Of a stretch of 16,683 bases of DNA, positions 1-6,787 are shown one piece after another. The stretch lies in assembly GCA_012798365.1 (NCBI GenBank), contig JAAZNH010000249.1, forward strand, positions 1 to 16,683. The letters are read 5' to 3'. The notes under the pieces were generated by a model. The model was not told the DNA's origin. It searched no databases and worked only from the letters and a program-made list of their open reading frames with translations. How positions within the stretch are numbered: the first letter of the stretch is position 1; each line of letters opens with the position of its first letter. This DNA is from Methanomicrobiales archaeon. Lineage in GTDB: Archaea > Halobacteriota > Methanomicrobia > Methanomicrobiales > Methanospirillaceae. The position numbers and the translations under genes are program-made.

Positions 1-414
1 ACTCTGGCCGGCACTTTTGCCGTCACCGGCAAGGAGGCGCAACCGGCTGTTGATCGTGGCTGCAGACGCCGGGGGGGCTCGTTCCTCCTGGAGCAGGCTC
101 CGGGTCACCTTGAGGGCTTCGTGAAAGAGATCGAAGGCTTCTTCATCCGGGGAAAATGTCCCCTTTTTCATGGCGGAGAAGACGGTCTCGAGGTTCTGGC
201 AGACGGATTCGATCTCCCGCAGTTTTACTGCACGGGCTGCTCCCTTGAGGCTGTGGGTCTTGCGGAAAGCCCGCTCAATGAGCTCGGGGGCGGTGTCGGA
301 CCCGGCCTTCTCGATGGCGAGCAGGTCTTCGGTAATCTCGGTTAAGTGCTCGTCTGCTTCTTCGCGGAAGGTTGCCAGAAGTTTTGTCCGGAATTCCCCT
401 TCCGGGTCCGTCAT
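1..414 (-). CDS. cheA: CheA-type histidine kinase, N-terminal Hpt domain (partial, runs off left edge)
   Basis: The reading frame is open from an ATG at 414 down to base 1, giving 138 residues with no stop, so the gene continues outside the window. The visible part is a helical Hpt domain. Its signature is RKTHSLKGAARA, with the phospho-accepting histidine at about residue 54. In CheA proteins this histidine takes phosphate from the kinase core and passes it to CheY or CheB. Residues after about 112 start a linker rich in Ala and Pro. A GAGG Shine-Dalgarno sequence overlaps the TGA of the upstream chemoreceptor gene, 10 nt before the ATG. The 12-nt gap implies co-transcription and translational coupling with the receptor. 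The P2-P5 domains are not in the window, so a hybrid kinase that merely carries an Hpt domain cannot be excluded. Identity as CheA rests on the Hpt motif plus the neighbouring receptor and CheW genes. Confidence 0.85.
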   Translation of the reverse strand, partial: MTDPEGEFRTKLLATFREEADEHLTEITEDLLAIEKAGSDTAPELIERAFRKTHSLKGAARAVKLREIESVCQNLETVFSAMKKGTFSPDEEAFDLFHEALKVTRSLLQEERAPPASAATINSRLRLLAGDGKSAGQS

Positions 415-426
415 GGGCAGGATTCC

Positions 427-2814
427 TCAGACATGGTATTGTTCGGTGATCTTCTTGAGCCTGACACCAAGGGTGTGGAGGTCCTCGGCGGTCTTTTCTG
501 CTTTCCGCGTGATTGCCAGGTTCTTCTGGGCAGCGTCCCGGATCTTCTCCATGGCCTCGGAGATATGGTCCATGCCTTCTGCCTGCTCCCGGATGGAGGA
601 GGCGATCTCGATGGCTTCCTTGGATGAATCCGCGATGGAGTGCGTGAGGACCTCGATGGCTTCCTTGGCATCGCTGGTCAGCCGGGCTGCATCCGCCACG
701 GAGTTCGTACCGCGCTCGGTGGACACCACCGTTGACGAAACACCCCGCTGGATATCCGTCAGGATCGTGCGGATGTTGCCGGTCCCCTGCTTGGACTGCT
801 CGGCAAGATTGTGGATCTCATGCGCAACGACCGCAAATCCCTTGCCCAGCTCACCGGCTTTTGCCGCTTCAATGGAAGCATTGACAGCGAGCAGGTTGGA
901 CTGTTCCGATATGTCCGTCACGGTGGCAATGATCTCCCCGATTGCCTGGCTCTGCTCCTGCAGCTTGATGACATTCATCGCGATCATGTCCATCTGCCGC
1001 TGGATGTGGTTCATACCGTCCAAAATCTCCTGCACGGATTTCTGGCCGTCGCCGGAAACAGCGAGGGCTTTCATGGCCTTATCCGACATCTCCTTGGTCT
1101 TGAGGTTGACAAGGTCAGTCTTCCTGCGCACACTTTCGACCGTATCGGATGTTGCATTGACGGTACTCGCAGTCTGGGAGCTTGCCGTGGAGAGCTGGGT
1201 GGTGATACTCAGGATCTCGCTTGAGGCGAACGAGAGGACGGACACACCTTCGTACAGCTCCTCGTTGATGAGCTTCATGAGCCGCTGCAGTTCAATACCG
1301 GTGGTATTGAGGGCATCGCGGTACGCGACAAATTCCCCGTCAACCGGGATCTTCTCGTTGAACCGGGCCGTGAAGTCGCCGGAGGCATAGAGCCGCATCA
1401 GGCGCATGGCTTCGTTCACCGGTTCGGCAATGGTCTCAAGCGTCTTGTTGAACCCGGCGATGATCATCCGGTACCCGCCCCGGAATGCCGCCTCGTTCCC
1501 GCGGACCGAGAGATCGCCCTGCCGGGCAGCATCGGTGAGCTTGATGGTTTCCTTGTGAAGGTGATCAAGCGAGTCGACCATCATCTTAAGGGCAGGACGG
1601 ATCTCATCGCGATCATCCACCGGGGCAGAGAACTCCTGGACATACTCGCCGTTTGCAATCTTCTTGATGTTCCCCACGACATTGATCTGGAGATCATCGG
1701 CAAACTCATCCATGGTTGCCGCCATCACCCCGATCTCGTCTTTGCGGCGGATGTTTAACCGGGCCGAGAGGTGCCCGTTCCTGAGCTCCTTGATCATCAC
1801 TACGACTTCCTGCAGCGGGTTGGAGATGGACCGGCCAAAGACAATCGCAACTGCCGCACCCATGCCGATGGACGCGATCACGAGCGCGAAGATCACGTTC
1901 CGGATGGTATCGATGGGACCGGTATAATCAGAGAGGACTGCACGGGAGACGATGTACCAGTCAAGCGGTTCATAGTACGTGTATGCATCAAGGACCTGCG
2001 TATCATCAGCAACATGGGGGATGGCACCCTCTTTTGTCAGCAGCATCTCCTGGACATACGGCTGGTCCTTCCAGTTCTGGCCTTCATCGGTCGGGTGGAC
2101 AAGGACGTTGCCGGAACCGTCGATTACATACATGTACCCGTTCTGGCCTACGACCGTATCCCGGATACTCTTCTTGACCACGTCGAGGGTCTGGCCTTCC
2201 TCGGTGCCTACGAACAGGACACCGATGATCTTGTTATTCTGGTCCTTGATCGGCTCGTACGCGGTAACGTAATTCTTCCCGAACAGGTCACGCCGGCCAT
2301 AATAGGTCTCGCCCTGTTTTACGGCTACATCGTACACGTTGTCCGTCAGGCGGGTCCCGACTGCACGTTTCCCGTCGGTCCCGATAACGTTGGTCGAGAT
2401 ACGAACCGCGTAACTGTTATTGTACACCTGGAAGACGGTTGCCGCCCCGCCCACCATGGCCTGGACCTGGTCAACGATCTCGAAGTTATCGTTGACAACG
2501 TACTGCCTGCCGCTGCCATCGACAAGGGTCATCTTGTCATTGATGACCTCGGGTTTGCCCTTGCCATAAAAATTCTGCTTGGCAACGTTGAGATCCGAAT
2601 TGACCTTGTTGCGCGTGAGCTTGTACACATCATTGGTCCAGCCTTTCATGTCGCGGACCTGTGTCTCAAGGAGTGCCTGGGTCTGTTCATTGATGACGCT
2701 GCTTGAGCTGGTATAGGCCACAATGCCCAGCAGCAGGGTCGGGATGATCGCAAGGAAAAGGCAGATAACGAGGATCTTTGTCCCGACTTTCATGTTGGAA
2801 AAGAACTCAAACAT
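427..2814 (-). CDS. Methyl-accepting chemotaxis protein with Cache sensor and poly-HAMP linker
   Basis: A 795-residue transmembrane chemoreceptor. TM1 is at about 13-34, an extracytoplasmic sensor of Cache type at 36-305 (with a Gly-Tyr-Met-Tyr-Val-Ile-Asp strand near 226-232), and TM2 at about 306-328. A canonical HAMP domain follows at 329-380. Three further HAMP-like stretches (about 381-415, 425-460 and 465-505) carry the usual Asn/Gln-Gly-Asp/Glu and Asp-Glu-Ile patterns. The rest is the long coiled-coil signalling hairpin. Its tip at about 634-675 is recognisable (SNLLAVNASIEAAKAGE, GKGFAVVAHEI) and should bind CheA and CheW. The usual A-D-E-V-R of the tip reads A-H-E-I-H here. There is no C-terminal CheR-tethering pentapeptide. 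A G-rich tract (GGGGGGA) precedes the ATG, and a TATA-like box lies about 40 nt upstream. The ligand cannot be told from sequence; Cache domains usually bind small organic molecules. Confidence 0.95.
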   Translation of the reverse strand: MFEFFSNMKVGTKILVICLFLAIIPTLLLGIVAYTSSSSVINEQTQALLETQVRDMKGWTNDVYKLTRNKVNSDLNVAKQNFYGKGKPEVINDKMTLVDGSGRQYVVNDNFEIVDQVQAMVGGAATVFQVYNNSYAVRISTNVIGTDGKRAVGTRLTDNVYDVAVKQGETYYGRRDLFGKNYVTAYEPIKDQNNKIIGVLFVGTEEGQTLDVVKKSIRDTVVGQNGYMYVIDGSGNVLVHPTDEGQNWKDQPYVQEMLLTKEGAIPHVADDTQVLDAYTYYEPLDWYIVSRAVLSDYTGPIDTIRNVIFALVIASIGMGAAVAIVFGRSISNPLQEVVVMIKELRNGHLSARLNIRRKDEIGVMAATMDEFADDLQINVVGNIKKIANGEYVQEFSAPVDDRDEIRPALKMMVDSLDHLHKETIKLTDAARQGDLSVRGNEAAFRGGYRMIIAGFNKTLETIAEPVNEAMRLMRLYASGDFTARFNEKIPVDGEFVAYRDALNTTGIELQRLMKLINEELYEGVSVLSFASSEILSITTQLSTASSQTASTVNATSDTVESVRRKTDLVNLKTKEMSDKAMKALAVSGDGQKSVQEILDGMNHIQRQMDMIAMNVIKLQEQSQAIGEIIATVTDISEQSNLLAVNASIEAAKAGELGKGFAVVAHEIHNLAEQSKQGTGNIRTILTDIQRGVSSTVVSTERGTNSVADAARLTSDAKEAIEVLTHSIADSSKEAIEIASSIREQAEGMDHISEAMEKIRDAAQKNLAITRKAEKTAEDLHTLGVRLKKITEQYHV

Positions 2815-2848
2815 TCTTGTACTGTCCCCCCGGTTGGTTACCCTGCAG

Positions 2849-2860
2849 TAATATGAAAAT
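2849..2860 (-). promoter_or_regulatory. Putative TATA box for the chemoreceptor-cheA unit
   Basis: On the minus strand this reads TTTTCATATTA, the most AT-rich element in the 114-bp gap after the CheW gene. Its centre is about 41 nt before the receptor ATG. That puts transcription start about 15 nt before the ATG and leaves the G-rich ribosome-binding tract in the leader. It implies the receptor and kinase are not solely dependent on the CheW promoter. Called by eye only. Confidence 0.4.
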
Positions 2861-2928
2861 AGACTGGTGCCATTGTGTATTAACCTGATGATCTGATCCT
2901 GCTCTGTGGGCAGGCCGGTTTTTTCCCG

Positions 2929-3924
2929 TCAGGAATCATCCACAATAATATCTGGATCGCCCAGGATTGCCCCGGCGTCAAGGACATACAGGTTCCGGCC
3001 CAGGACGCCGTCTAAGTATTTCCTGCCATGAGGAAGTTCACCGGGGAGGGGCTTTTCCAGCTGGTTGAGGGCAATCGTACCCACGCCGCTGATGGTATCG
3101 GCAAGGATGCCGAAGGTGATCTTCCCGTCCGTGATCACGATCACCCGGTTCAAATCCGTAAGCCCTTTTTCGGGGATGCGGAAGAGTGCCCGCAGGTCAA
3201 CAAGGGAGATGATCCGGCCCCGTACCGCACAGATCCCGGAGATGAAATCCGGGGTGCCCGGAACAGGCGTGATTTCACCGGTGAGGATCACTTCCCGCAC
3301 ATAGTCCATGCTGATGGCGTATTCCTGGTACGCAAGCTGGAAGCGGAGAACTTCGCTCAGCCGGGCAGTTTCCGCGGGCGGTTCCGGTGCAACCATCCGT
3401 GCAGCACGTTCCTGGAGGACCGCAGTGACCCGTGCAGGATCTGCCGCAGGTGCGGGAGGCTCCGCCATGCCCAGGTTCTCTGACACCGTACTGTCAGTTC
3501 CCCTGCCAGGGACCACGGGCGTTTCTGCAAGGAAACGGACCAGGTCAGAGATGGTGATCCCACTATCGGTTATGCTGATCCCCGGAATAGCCGTGGCTTT
3601 ACGGGCACGATCCTTGCCCAGGGCAGGGATTGCAGGCTGGTCCTGCACGCCGCGGATCTCGTCGATCCAGAGCGCCACCGTCTCCTCACCAGCGCTCGCG
3701 ATGACCAGCATGTCCGAGAGCCGGGGCGGCCGCTCAGGATACCCAAGGAGGTTCCGCAGGGAGAAGACCGGGATTATCCGGCCGTGGAGGTTGATGGTGC
3801 CGGCCTGGCCTTTTCGTGGGTTGTCCAATGGCAGGATCTGCATGATGCGGACCACGGACTGGACTGCGGCAAGCGGCAGGGCGCACGGGAGATCATCTAC
3901 CAGGAAGTTCAGGAGCTGTTTCAT
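2929..3924 (-). CDS. cheW: Tandem CheW-domain coupling protein
   Basis: A 331-residue soluble protein with two CheW (SH3-like) domains, at about 3-134 and 190-328, joined by a Pro/Ala-rich linker at 135-188. Each has the typical strand with a glycine-rich turn leading to a conserved hydrophobic run (INLHGRIIPVFSLRNLLG in the first, ICAVRGRIISLVDLRALF in the second). CheW proteins link chemoreceptor tips to the P5 domain of CheA. A double CheW can occupy two positions in the array ring or bridge receptor and kinase. No kinase, receiver or transmembrane part is present. The first in-frame codon after an upstream TGA that can start translation is this ATG. No Shine-Dalgarno is visible. A CCCCTTTTTAA promoter-like element 41 nt upstream predicts a leader of only about 20 nt. 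Gene order CheW, receptor, CheA on one strand supports a dedicated signalling complex. Confidence 0.92.
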   Translation of the reverse strand: MKQLLNFLVDDLPCALPLAAVQSVVRIMQILPLDNPRKGQAGTINLHGRIIPVFSLRNLLGYPERPPRLSDMLVIASAGEETVALWIDEIRGVQDQPAIPALGKDRARKATAIPGISITDSGITISDLVRFLAETPVVPGRGTDSTVSENLGMAEPPAPAADPARVTAVLQERAARMVAPEPPAETARLSEVLRFQLAYQEYAISMDYVREVILTGEITPVPGTPDFISGICAVRGRIISLVDLRALFRIPEKGLTDLNRVIVITDGKITFGILADTISGVGTIALNQLEKPLPGELPHGRKYLDGVLGRNLYVLDAGAILGDPDIIVDDS

Positions 3925-3964
3925 GAGAGGGGTGTTGTGGTCTCAACCCTTCGTATGTGCTGAT

Positions 3965-3975
3965 GAATTAAAAAG
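3965..3975 (-). promoter_or_regulatory. Putative TATA box for the double-CheW gene
   Basis: The minus strand reads CTTTTTAATTC, preceded by CCC, a TATA-like element with a C-rich BRE-side flank. It lies about 46 nt before the CheW ATG (centre to start), so a start site about 20 nt before the ATG is expected. A very similar CCCCTTTTTAA block precedes the zinc-ribbon gene at 6710. Confidence 0.5.
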
Positions 3976-4034
3976 GGGTAGGAAACGGTGCTCCGCCATC
4001 TTCGCGCAAAACCGCGGGGAAGAACACAGGATCA

Positions 4035-4056
4035 TGCAGTCCGGACAAGGACTGCA
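4035..4056 (-). terminator. Hairpin and T-rich trailer downstream of tRNA-Ala
   Basis: Perfect 8-bp inverted repeat TGCAGTCC / GGACTGCA with a 6-nt loop. On the minus strand it follows the tRNA 3' end by 10 nt of TTTCCTTTTC. Archaeal RNA polymerase generally stops at oligo-T, so the T-rich tract at 4057-4066 may be the actual terminator, with the hairpin as an additional barrier before the CheW promoter. A protein-binding site for CheW regulation is an alternative. Confidence 0.45.
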
Positions 4057-4066
4057 GAAAAGGAAA

Positions 4067-4138
4067 TGGACTGGGCGGGAATTGAACCCGCGGCCTCTTC
4101 CATGCCAAGGAAGCGATCTACCACTGATCTACCAGCCC
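4067..4138 (-). tRNA. tRNA-Ala (anticodon GGC)
   Basis: A 72-nt cloverleaf can be drawn completely. The acceptor stem is GGGCTGG with CCAGTCC plus discriminator A. The D stem is GATC/GATC with loop AGTGGTA. The anticodon stem is CTTCC/GGAAG with loop TTGGCAT, giving anticodon GGC. The T stem is GCGGG/CCCGC with loop TTCAATT. The G3-U70 wobble pair, the classic alanine identity element, is present. It decodes GCC (and GCU by wobble). The 3' CCA is not encoded, so it must be added after transcription. No intron is present. A TATA-like TCTTTTAACC lies about 30 nt upstream. Confidence 0.97.
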
Positions 4139-4162
4139 GCTCCTATCTAGTAGGATGCCATA

Positions 4163-4172
4163 GGTTAAAAGA
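4163..4172 (-). promoter_or_regulatory. Putative TATA box for tRNA-Ala
   Basis: Minus-strand TCTTTTAACC is centred about 30 nt before the mature tRNA 5' end. This is the spacing expected for a TBP/TFB promoter with a leader of a few nucleotides. A small palindrome (TCCTA, 5-nt loop, TAGGA at 4141-4155) sits between this box and the tRNA. Confidence 0.5.
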
Positions 4173-4180
4173 ATTGTTTA

Positions 4181-4199
4181 AGGAGTCTGCCAAACTCCT
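4181..4199 (-). terminator. Possible terminator of the zinc-ribbon gene at 4291-5364
   Basis: A 6-bp inverted repeat (AGGAGT / ACTCCT, 7-nt loop) about 90 nt after the stop codon. On the minus strand it is followed by TTAAACAATTCTTTT, a T-rich run. The stem is short and the T run is interrupted, so the call is tentative. The same T-rich run overlaps the tRNA TATA-like box. Confidence 0.3.
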
Positions 4200-4290
4200 G
4201 CCCGGCTCCGCCGGAGGTGCCCGGTCCGGCCTAAAACGCTGGAACAAAGCCGCAACGGGATCCCGGGCCGTACGCGCTGTACACCAGCCG

Positions 4291-5364
4291 TCAGGTAACC
4301 AGGACATCCTTGATGCGGAACGCCTGGCCGGAGTGCATGAGGGCAATGACCTCAACCCGGTCGGTTTCCCTCGACCCGATGACATGGAATTCCGTCTCCC
4401 CGACAGAGGGGGTGATGGACCCGGTCCTGACAGTGCCATCCGGGTACGTTACCCGGATATCGGCTTTCCGCAGGACATTCTCGCCCGGGCCGCGCTGGTA
4501 GAGCACCGTGATCTCGTTTGTCACGCCATCCTTCTGGACATCGAAATAGACTTCCTGGCTCTTTGGCATGAGCTGCGTCTCAACCGGGACCAGCGGATCA
4601 GGAGTCGGGGTCGGTTCCGGAGTCTGCGGGGGCTGGGGAGCCGCAATGGTTTTTTCTGCGGGAGGTTCCGGCATGGCGGGAACCGGCGTGGAGACGGGAG
4701 GCGGGGCCGTGATGAGCCCGGGAGCAGGCCCGCCACCCCGGAGCATGGGCAGCCCCACGAAATACACTCCCGCGGCAAGGATAATCAGGATGACAACAGC
4801 GCCGGCTGCCAGGGGCAGACGCGACGGGGATTTTTGGGTCTCTGGTTTCTTCGGGCCGGGCTGATCCGGCAGGGATGACAGTCCGCTGAATGCCGGGGCA
4901 AGGGGATCCGGCCCGGCTGCGGCAGCGGGTGCTTTTTGGGGGTGGGGTTTTCCGGCAGGGGGGATCTTCTCTGGCACAACTTCCGGCAGATCCGGTTCTT
5001 CCGCGGGAATGTCGTGCGGTGCGGTCACAGGTTCAACGGGAAGGGGTTCCGGAACCTCCGCAACAAAGGCCGGTTCAGCAAAGGATTCCTGCTCCGGTCC
5101 GGCTTCCGTAAGGTATTCAGGTTCAGGAAGACCGGTATCCGGCCCTGCTTCATGCCCGGGAAACTCCCCCGCGGACAAAACCGGCGTTCCGCACATCTCG
5201 CAGAACTTTACCGGTGCAAGGAACTGGGCGCCACATTTGCTGCAGCAGGGCAGTTCCGGCATCTTTGCGCCGCACGTCTCGCAGAACTTGTGGCCGGCCT
5301 CTACCGGGTTGTGACATGCGGGGCAGATCCGCAGCGTCCCGGGAGAAGGCGGTGTAGTATCCAT
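4291..5364 (-). CDS. Double zinc-ribbon, single-TM membrane protein (paralog A)
   Basis: A 357-residue protein of unknown function. The N-terminus holds two zinc ribbons from four CxxC knuckles (Cys14/17, 28/31, 41/44, 55/58), expected to bind two zinc ions. A long Pro/Glu/Ala-rich linker (60-180), one TM helix at about 184-206, and a Pro/Thr-rich spacer follow. A C-terminal domain of about 95 residues (262-357) is predicted from its alternating hydrophobic pattern to be beta-rich. With no signal peptide, zinc ribbons inside and the C-terminal domain outside is the likeliest topology. The same architecture, with the Cys residues at identical positions, recurs in the next gene upstream (5493-6710), so the two are duplicates. 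A TATA box 23 nt before the ATG and no Shine-Dalgarno indicate a leaderless mRNA. Double zinc ribbons often mediate protein or nucleic-acid contacts, but no specific role can be assigned. Confidence 0.9.
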   Translation of the reverse strand: MDTTPPSPGTLRICPACHNPVEAGHKFCETCGAKMPELPCCSKCGAQFLAPVKFCEMCGTPVLSAGEFPGHEAGPDTGLPEPEYLTEAGPEQESFAEPAFVAEVPEPLPVEPVTAPHDIPAEEPDLPEVVPEKIPPAGKPHPQKAPAAAAGPDPLAPAFSGLSSLPDQPGPKKPETQKSPSRLPLAAGAVVILIILAAGVYFVGLPMLRGGGPAPGLITAPPPVSTPVPAMPEPPAEKTIAAPQPPQTPEPTPTPDPLVPVETQLMPKSQEVYFDVQKDGVTNEITVLYQRGPGENVLRKADIRVTYPDGTVRTGSITPSVGETEFHVIGSRETDRVEVIALMHSGQAFRIKDVLVT

Positions 5365-5386
5365 GGAACGGGATTAGTTTTTCTCG

Positions 5387-5395
5387 TTATAAAAA
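5387..5395 (-). promoter_or_regulatory. TATA box of paralog A, leaderless configuration
   Basis: Minus-strand TTTTTATAA, centred 27 nt before the ATG at 5364, so transcription should begin at or next to the start codon. The sequence just before the ATG, CGTTCCATGG, is also shared with paralog B. Confidence 0.65.
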
Positions 5396-5492
5396 GAGTG
5401 GGGTTTGATTGTGGTTTTTCGTACACCCGGGACGGGATCCGGATACGGTGATGAGGGCCGGTCTCCCGCCACCGTTTGGGGTTCCTGAATGG

Positions 5493-6710
5493 TTAATCTC
5501 CCGTATAAGGAACAAGGGCATCATATACCCGGTAACTCTCTCCGGAACTCATCCGTGCAATAATCTCCACACGGTCGGTGCCTTTTGACCCGTCAAGCGA
5601 GATCTCGCTGATCCCCTTGAGTGGCAGGATGATGCCGGACGCGACTGCGCCGGTCGGGTGTGTGACCGTGACCTCGGCGCTTTTCAGGCTTTCATGCCCG
5701 GCACTGCCGGAGAAGATGATTGCTATCTTTGCCGTAATGGGGTTTTTGTCAACCCGGAAGTAGATCTTCTGGCCTGCGGGGAGCTGCTGGGTGGGGATCG
5801 GGATGAGGGATTTTATTCCGGATGCGGTTGACACCGTCCAGGCCGGGGCCGGTGTTGCGGTCACCGTCTCTTCCGGCAGGGCGATTACTTCCACCGTACC
5901 CTTAAACGGGGGGGTCTCCTCTGCAGTGAAGGTGCTGTAAAGGGGCAGGCCGATGAACCAGATTCCCGCCGCGAGCGCTGCCACGAGGAGGATTGCACCG
6001 AAAATCCGCATCCGGTTCTTTGGTTGTTTCTCCGGCCGGGCTTCCTCCCTGTTTTTCGGGGCCATGAAGAGCACGTCATCGACCGTACCCGTGGATGCCC
6101 TGACCGGAGATGCCGTGCGCGGGGCCGGTTCTCTCTCACCCGGGTCGTGACGGGGGGGTTTTTGATGGCGGGATGACTCCAGGGTTGCGCGGTCATCATA
6201 TTCCCTGCCGAACGTATCCAGCAGGTCCTCGGTATCCGGCTCCGGGATCTCCTTTGCCGGGCGGGATGGCCGGGCACGATGCTCCCGCGGCAGCTCCTCA
6301 TCAGCAGGCTCTTCGGTGAGCTCCTTCTCCGGCCCGGCCAGTTCGCCGCCATCCTCGTAGTCTGCCCGGTCCTCTTCCTCTCCGGCCTCTTCCGGCAGGG
6401 GACCCTCGTACTCCCCATACACTTCCTCCGGCACCTGATCTTCCCCAGTACCAGGTACATCCTGCATGTCAGACCCGGACTCTTCTTCCGCAGGTTCCCC
6501 TCCTTCCGGCACCTCATACGGTATGGCGGGAGCCCCGCAGGACTCGCAGGTCCGCACGGGTCCCATGAAAAGCGCACCGCATTTGCTGCAGACCGGCGTC
6601 TCGATCACCGGCATGCCGCAGACCTCACAGAATTTATCATCCGGACCGATCGGATTGTTACAGAAGGGACAGGAATGACGGTGTTCCGGAGGTGAAAGGT
6701 GATTCACCAT
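5493..6710 (-). CDS. Double zinc-ribbon, single-TM membrane protein (paralog B)
   Basis: A 405-residue paralog of the downstream gene. It has Cys14/17, 28/31, 41/44 and 55/58, the same register as paralog A. Its linker (about 65-230) is longer and different in character: very acidic to about residue 140, then Arg/Pro/Glu-rich. The TM helix is at about 235-258 and the C-terminal domain at about 300-405. That domain aligns by eye with A: IYFRVDKNPITAKIAIIF against VYFDVQKDGVTNEITVLY, and TDRVEIIARMSSGESYRV against TDRVEVIALMHSGQAFRI. Ends are conserved while linkers have diverged, as expected for an old tandem duplication under selection at both ends. The gene has its own leaderless-type promoter, so A and B may be expressed separately. 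Function unknown; a membrane sensor or scaffold is a guess. Confidence 0.9.
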   Translation of the reverse strand: MVNHLSPPEHRHSCPFCNNPIGPDDKFCEVCGMPVIETPVCSKCGALFMGPVRTCESCGAPAIPYEVPEGGEPAEEESGSDMQDVPGTGEDQVPEEVYGEYEGPLPEEAGEEEDRADYEDGGELAGPEKELTEEPADEELPREHRARPSRPAKEIPEPDTEDLLDTFGREYDDRATLESSRHQKPPRHDPGEREPAPRTASPVRASTGTVDDVLFMAPKNREEARPEKQPKNRMRIFGAILLVAALAAGIWFIGLPLYSTFTAEETPPFKGTVEVIALPEETVTATPAPAWTVSTASGIKSLIPIPTQQLPAGQKIYFRVDKNPITAKIAIIFSGSAGHESLKSAEVTVTHPTGAVASGIILPLKGISEISLDGSKGTDRVEIIARMSSGESYRVYDALVPYTGD

Positions 6711-6730
6711 GGAACGCAGTTTGTATCTGG

Positions 6731-6741
6731 TATTTTAAAAA
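6731..6741 (-). promoter_or_regulatory. TATA box of paralog B, leaderless configuration
   Basis: Minus-strand TTTTTAAAATA preceded by CCACCCC, centred about 26 nt before the ATG at 6710. No Shine-Dalgarno lies in the interval, so a leaderless transcript is expected. It lies in the 77-bp gap after the phosphoribosyltransferase remnant. Confidence 0.65.
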
Positions 6742-6787
6742 GGGGTGGGTTTGTTCTGGCTGCTTTGCGATAGAGTGCCTGGCGGGA

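Noticed and set aside
170..1390. Long open frame of about 400 codons on the plus strand opposite the chemoreceptor
   Set aside because: Antisense to a well-supported receptor. The translation is Ser/Arg-rich with no domain, and such frames are expected opposite G+C-rich genes.
1771..2706. 311-codon plus-strand frame within the Cache-sensor coding region
   Set aside because: Mirror frame of the receptor; no ribosome site and no recognisable motif.
4141..4155. Palindrome TCCTATCTAGTAGGA as an integration (att) site beside the tRNA
   Set aside because: It is at the 5' side of the tRNA. No repeated tRNA 3' end and no integrase are seen nearby.
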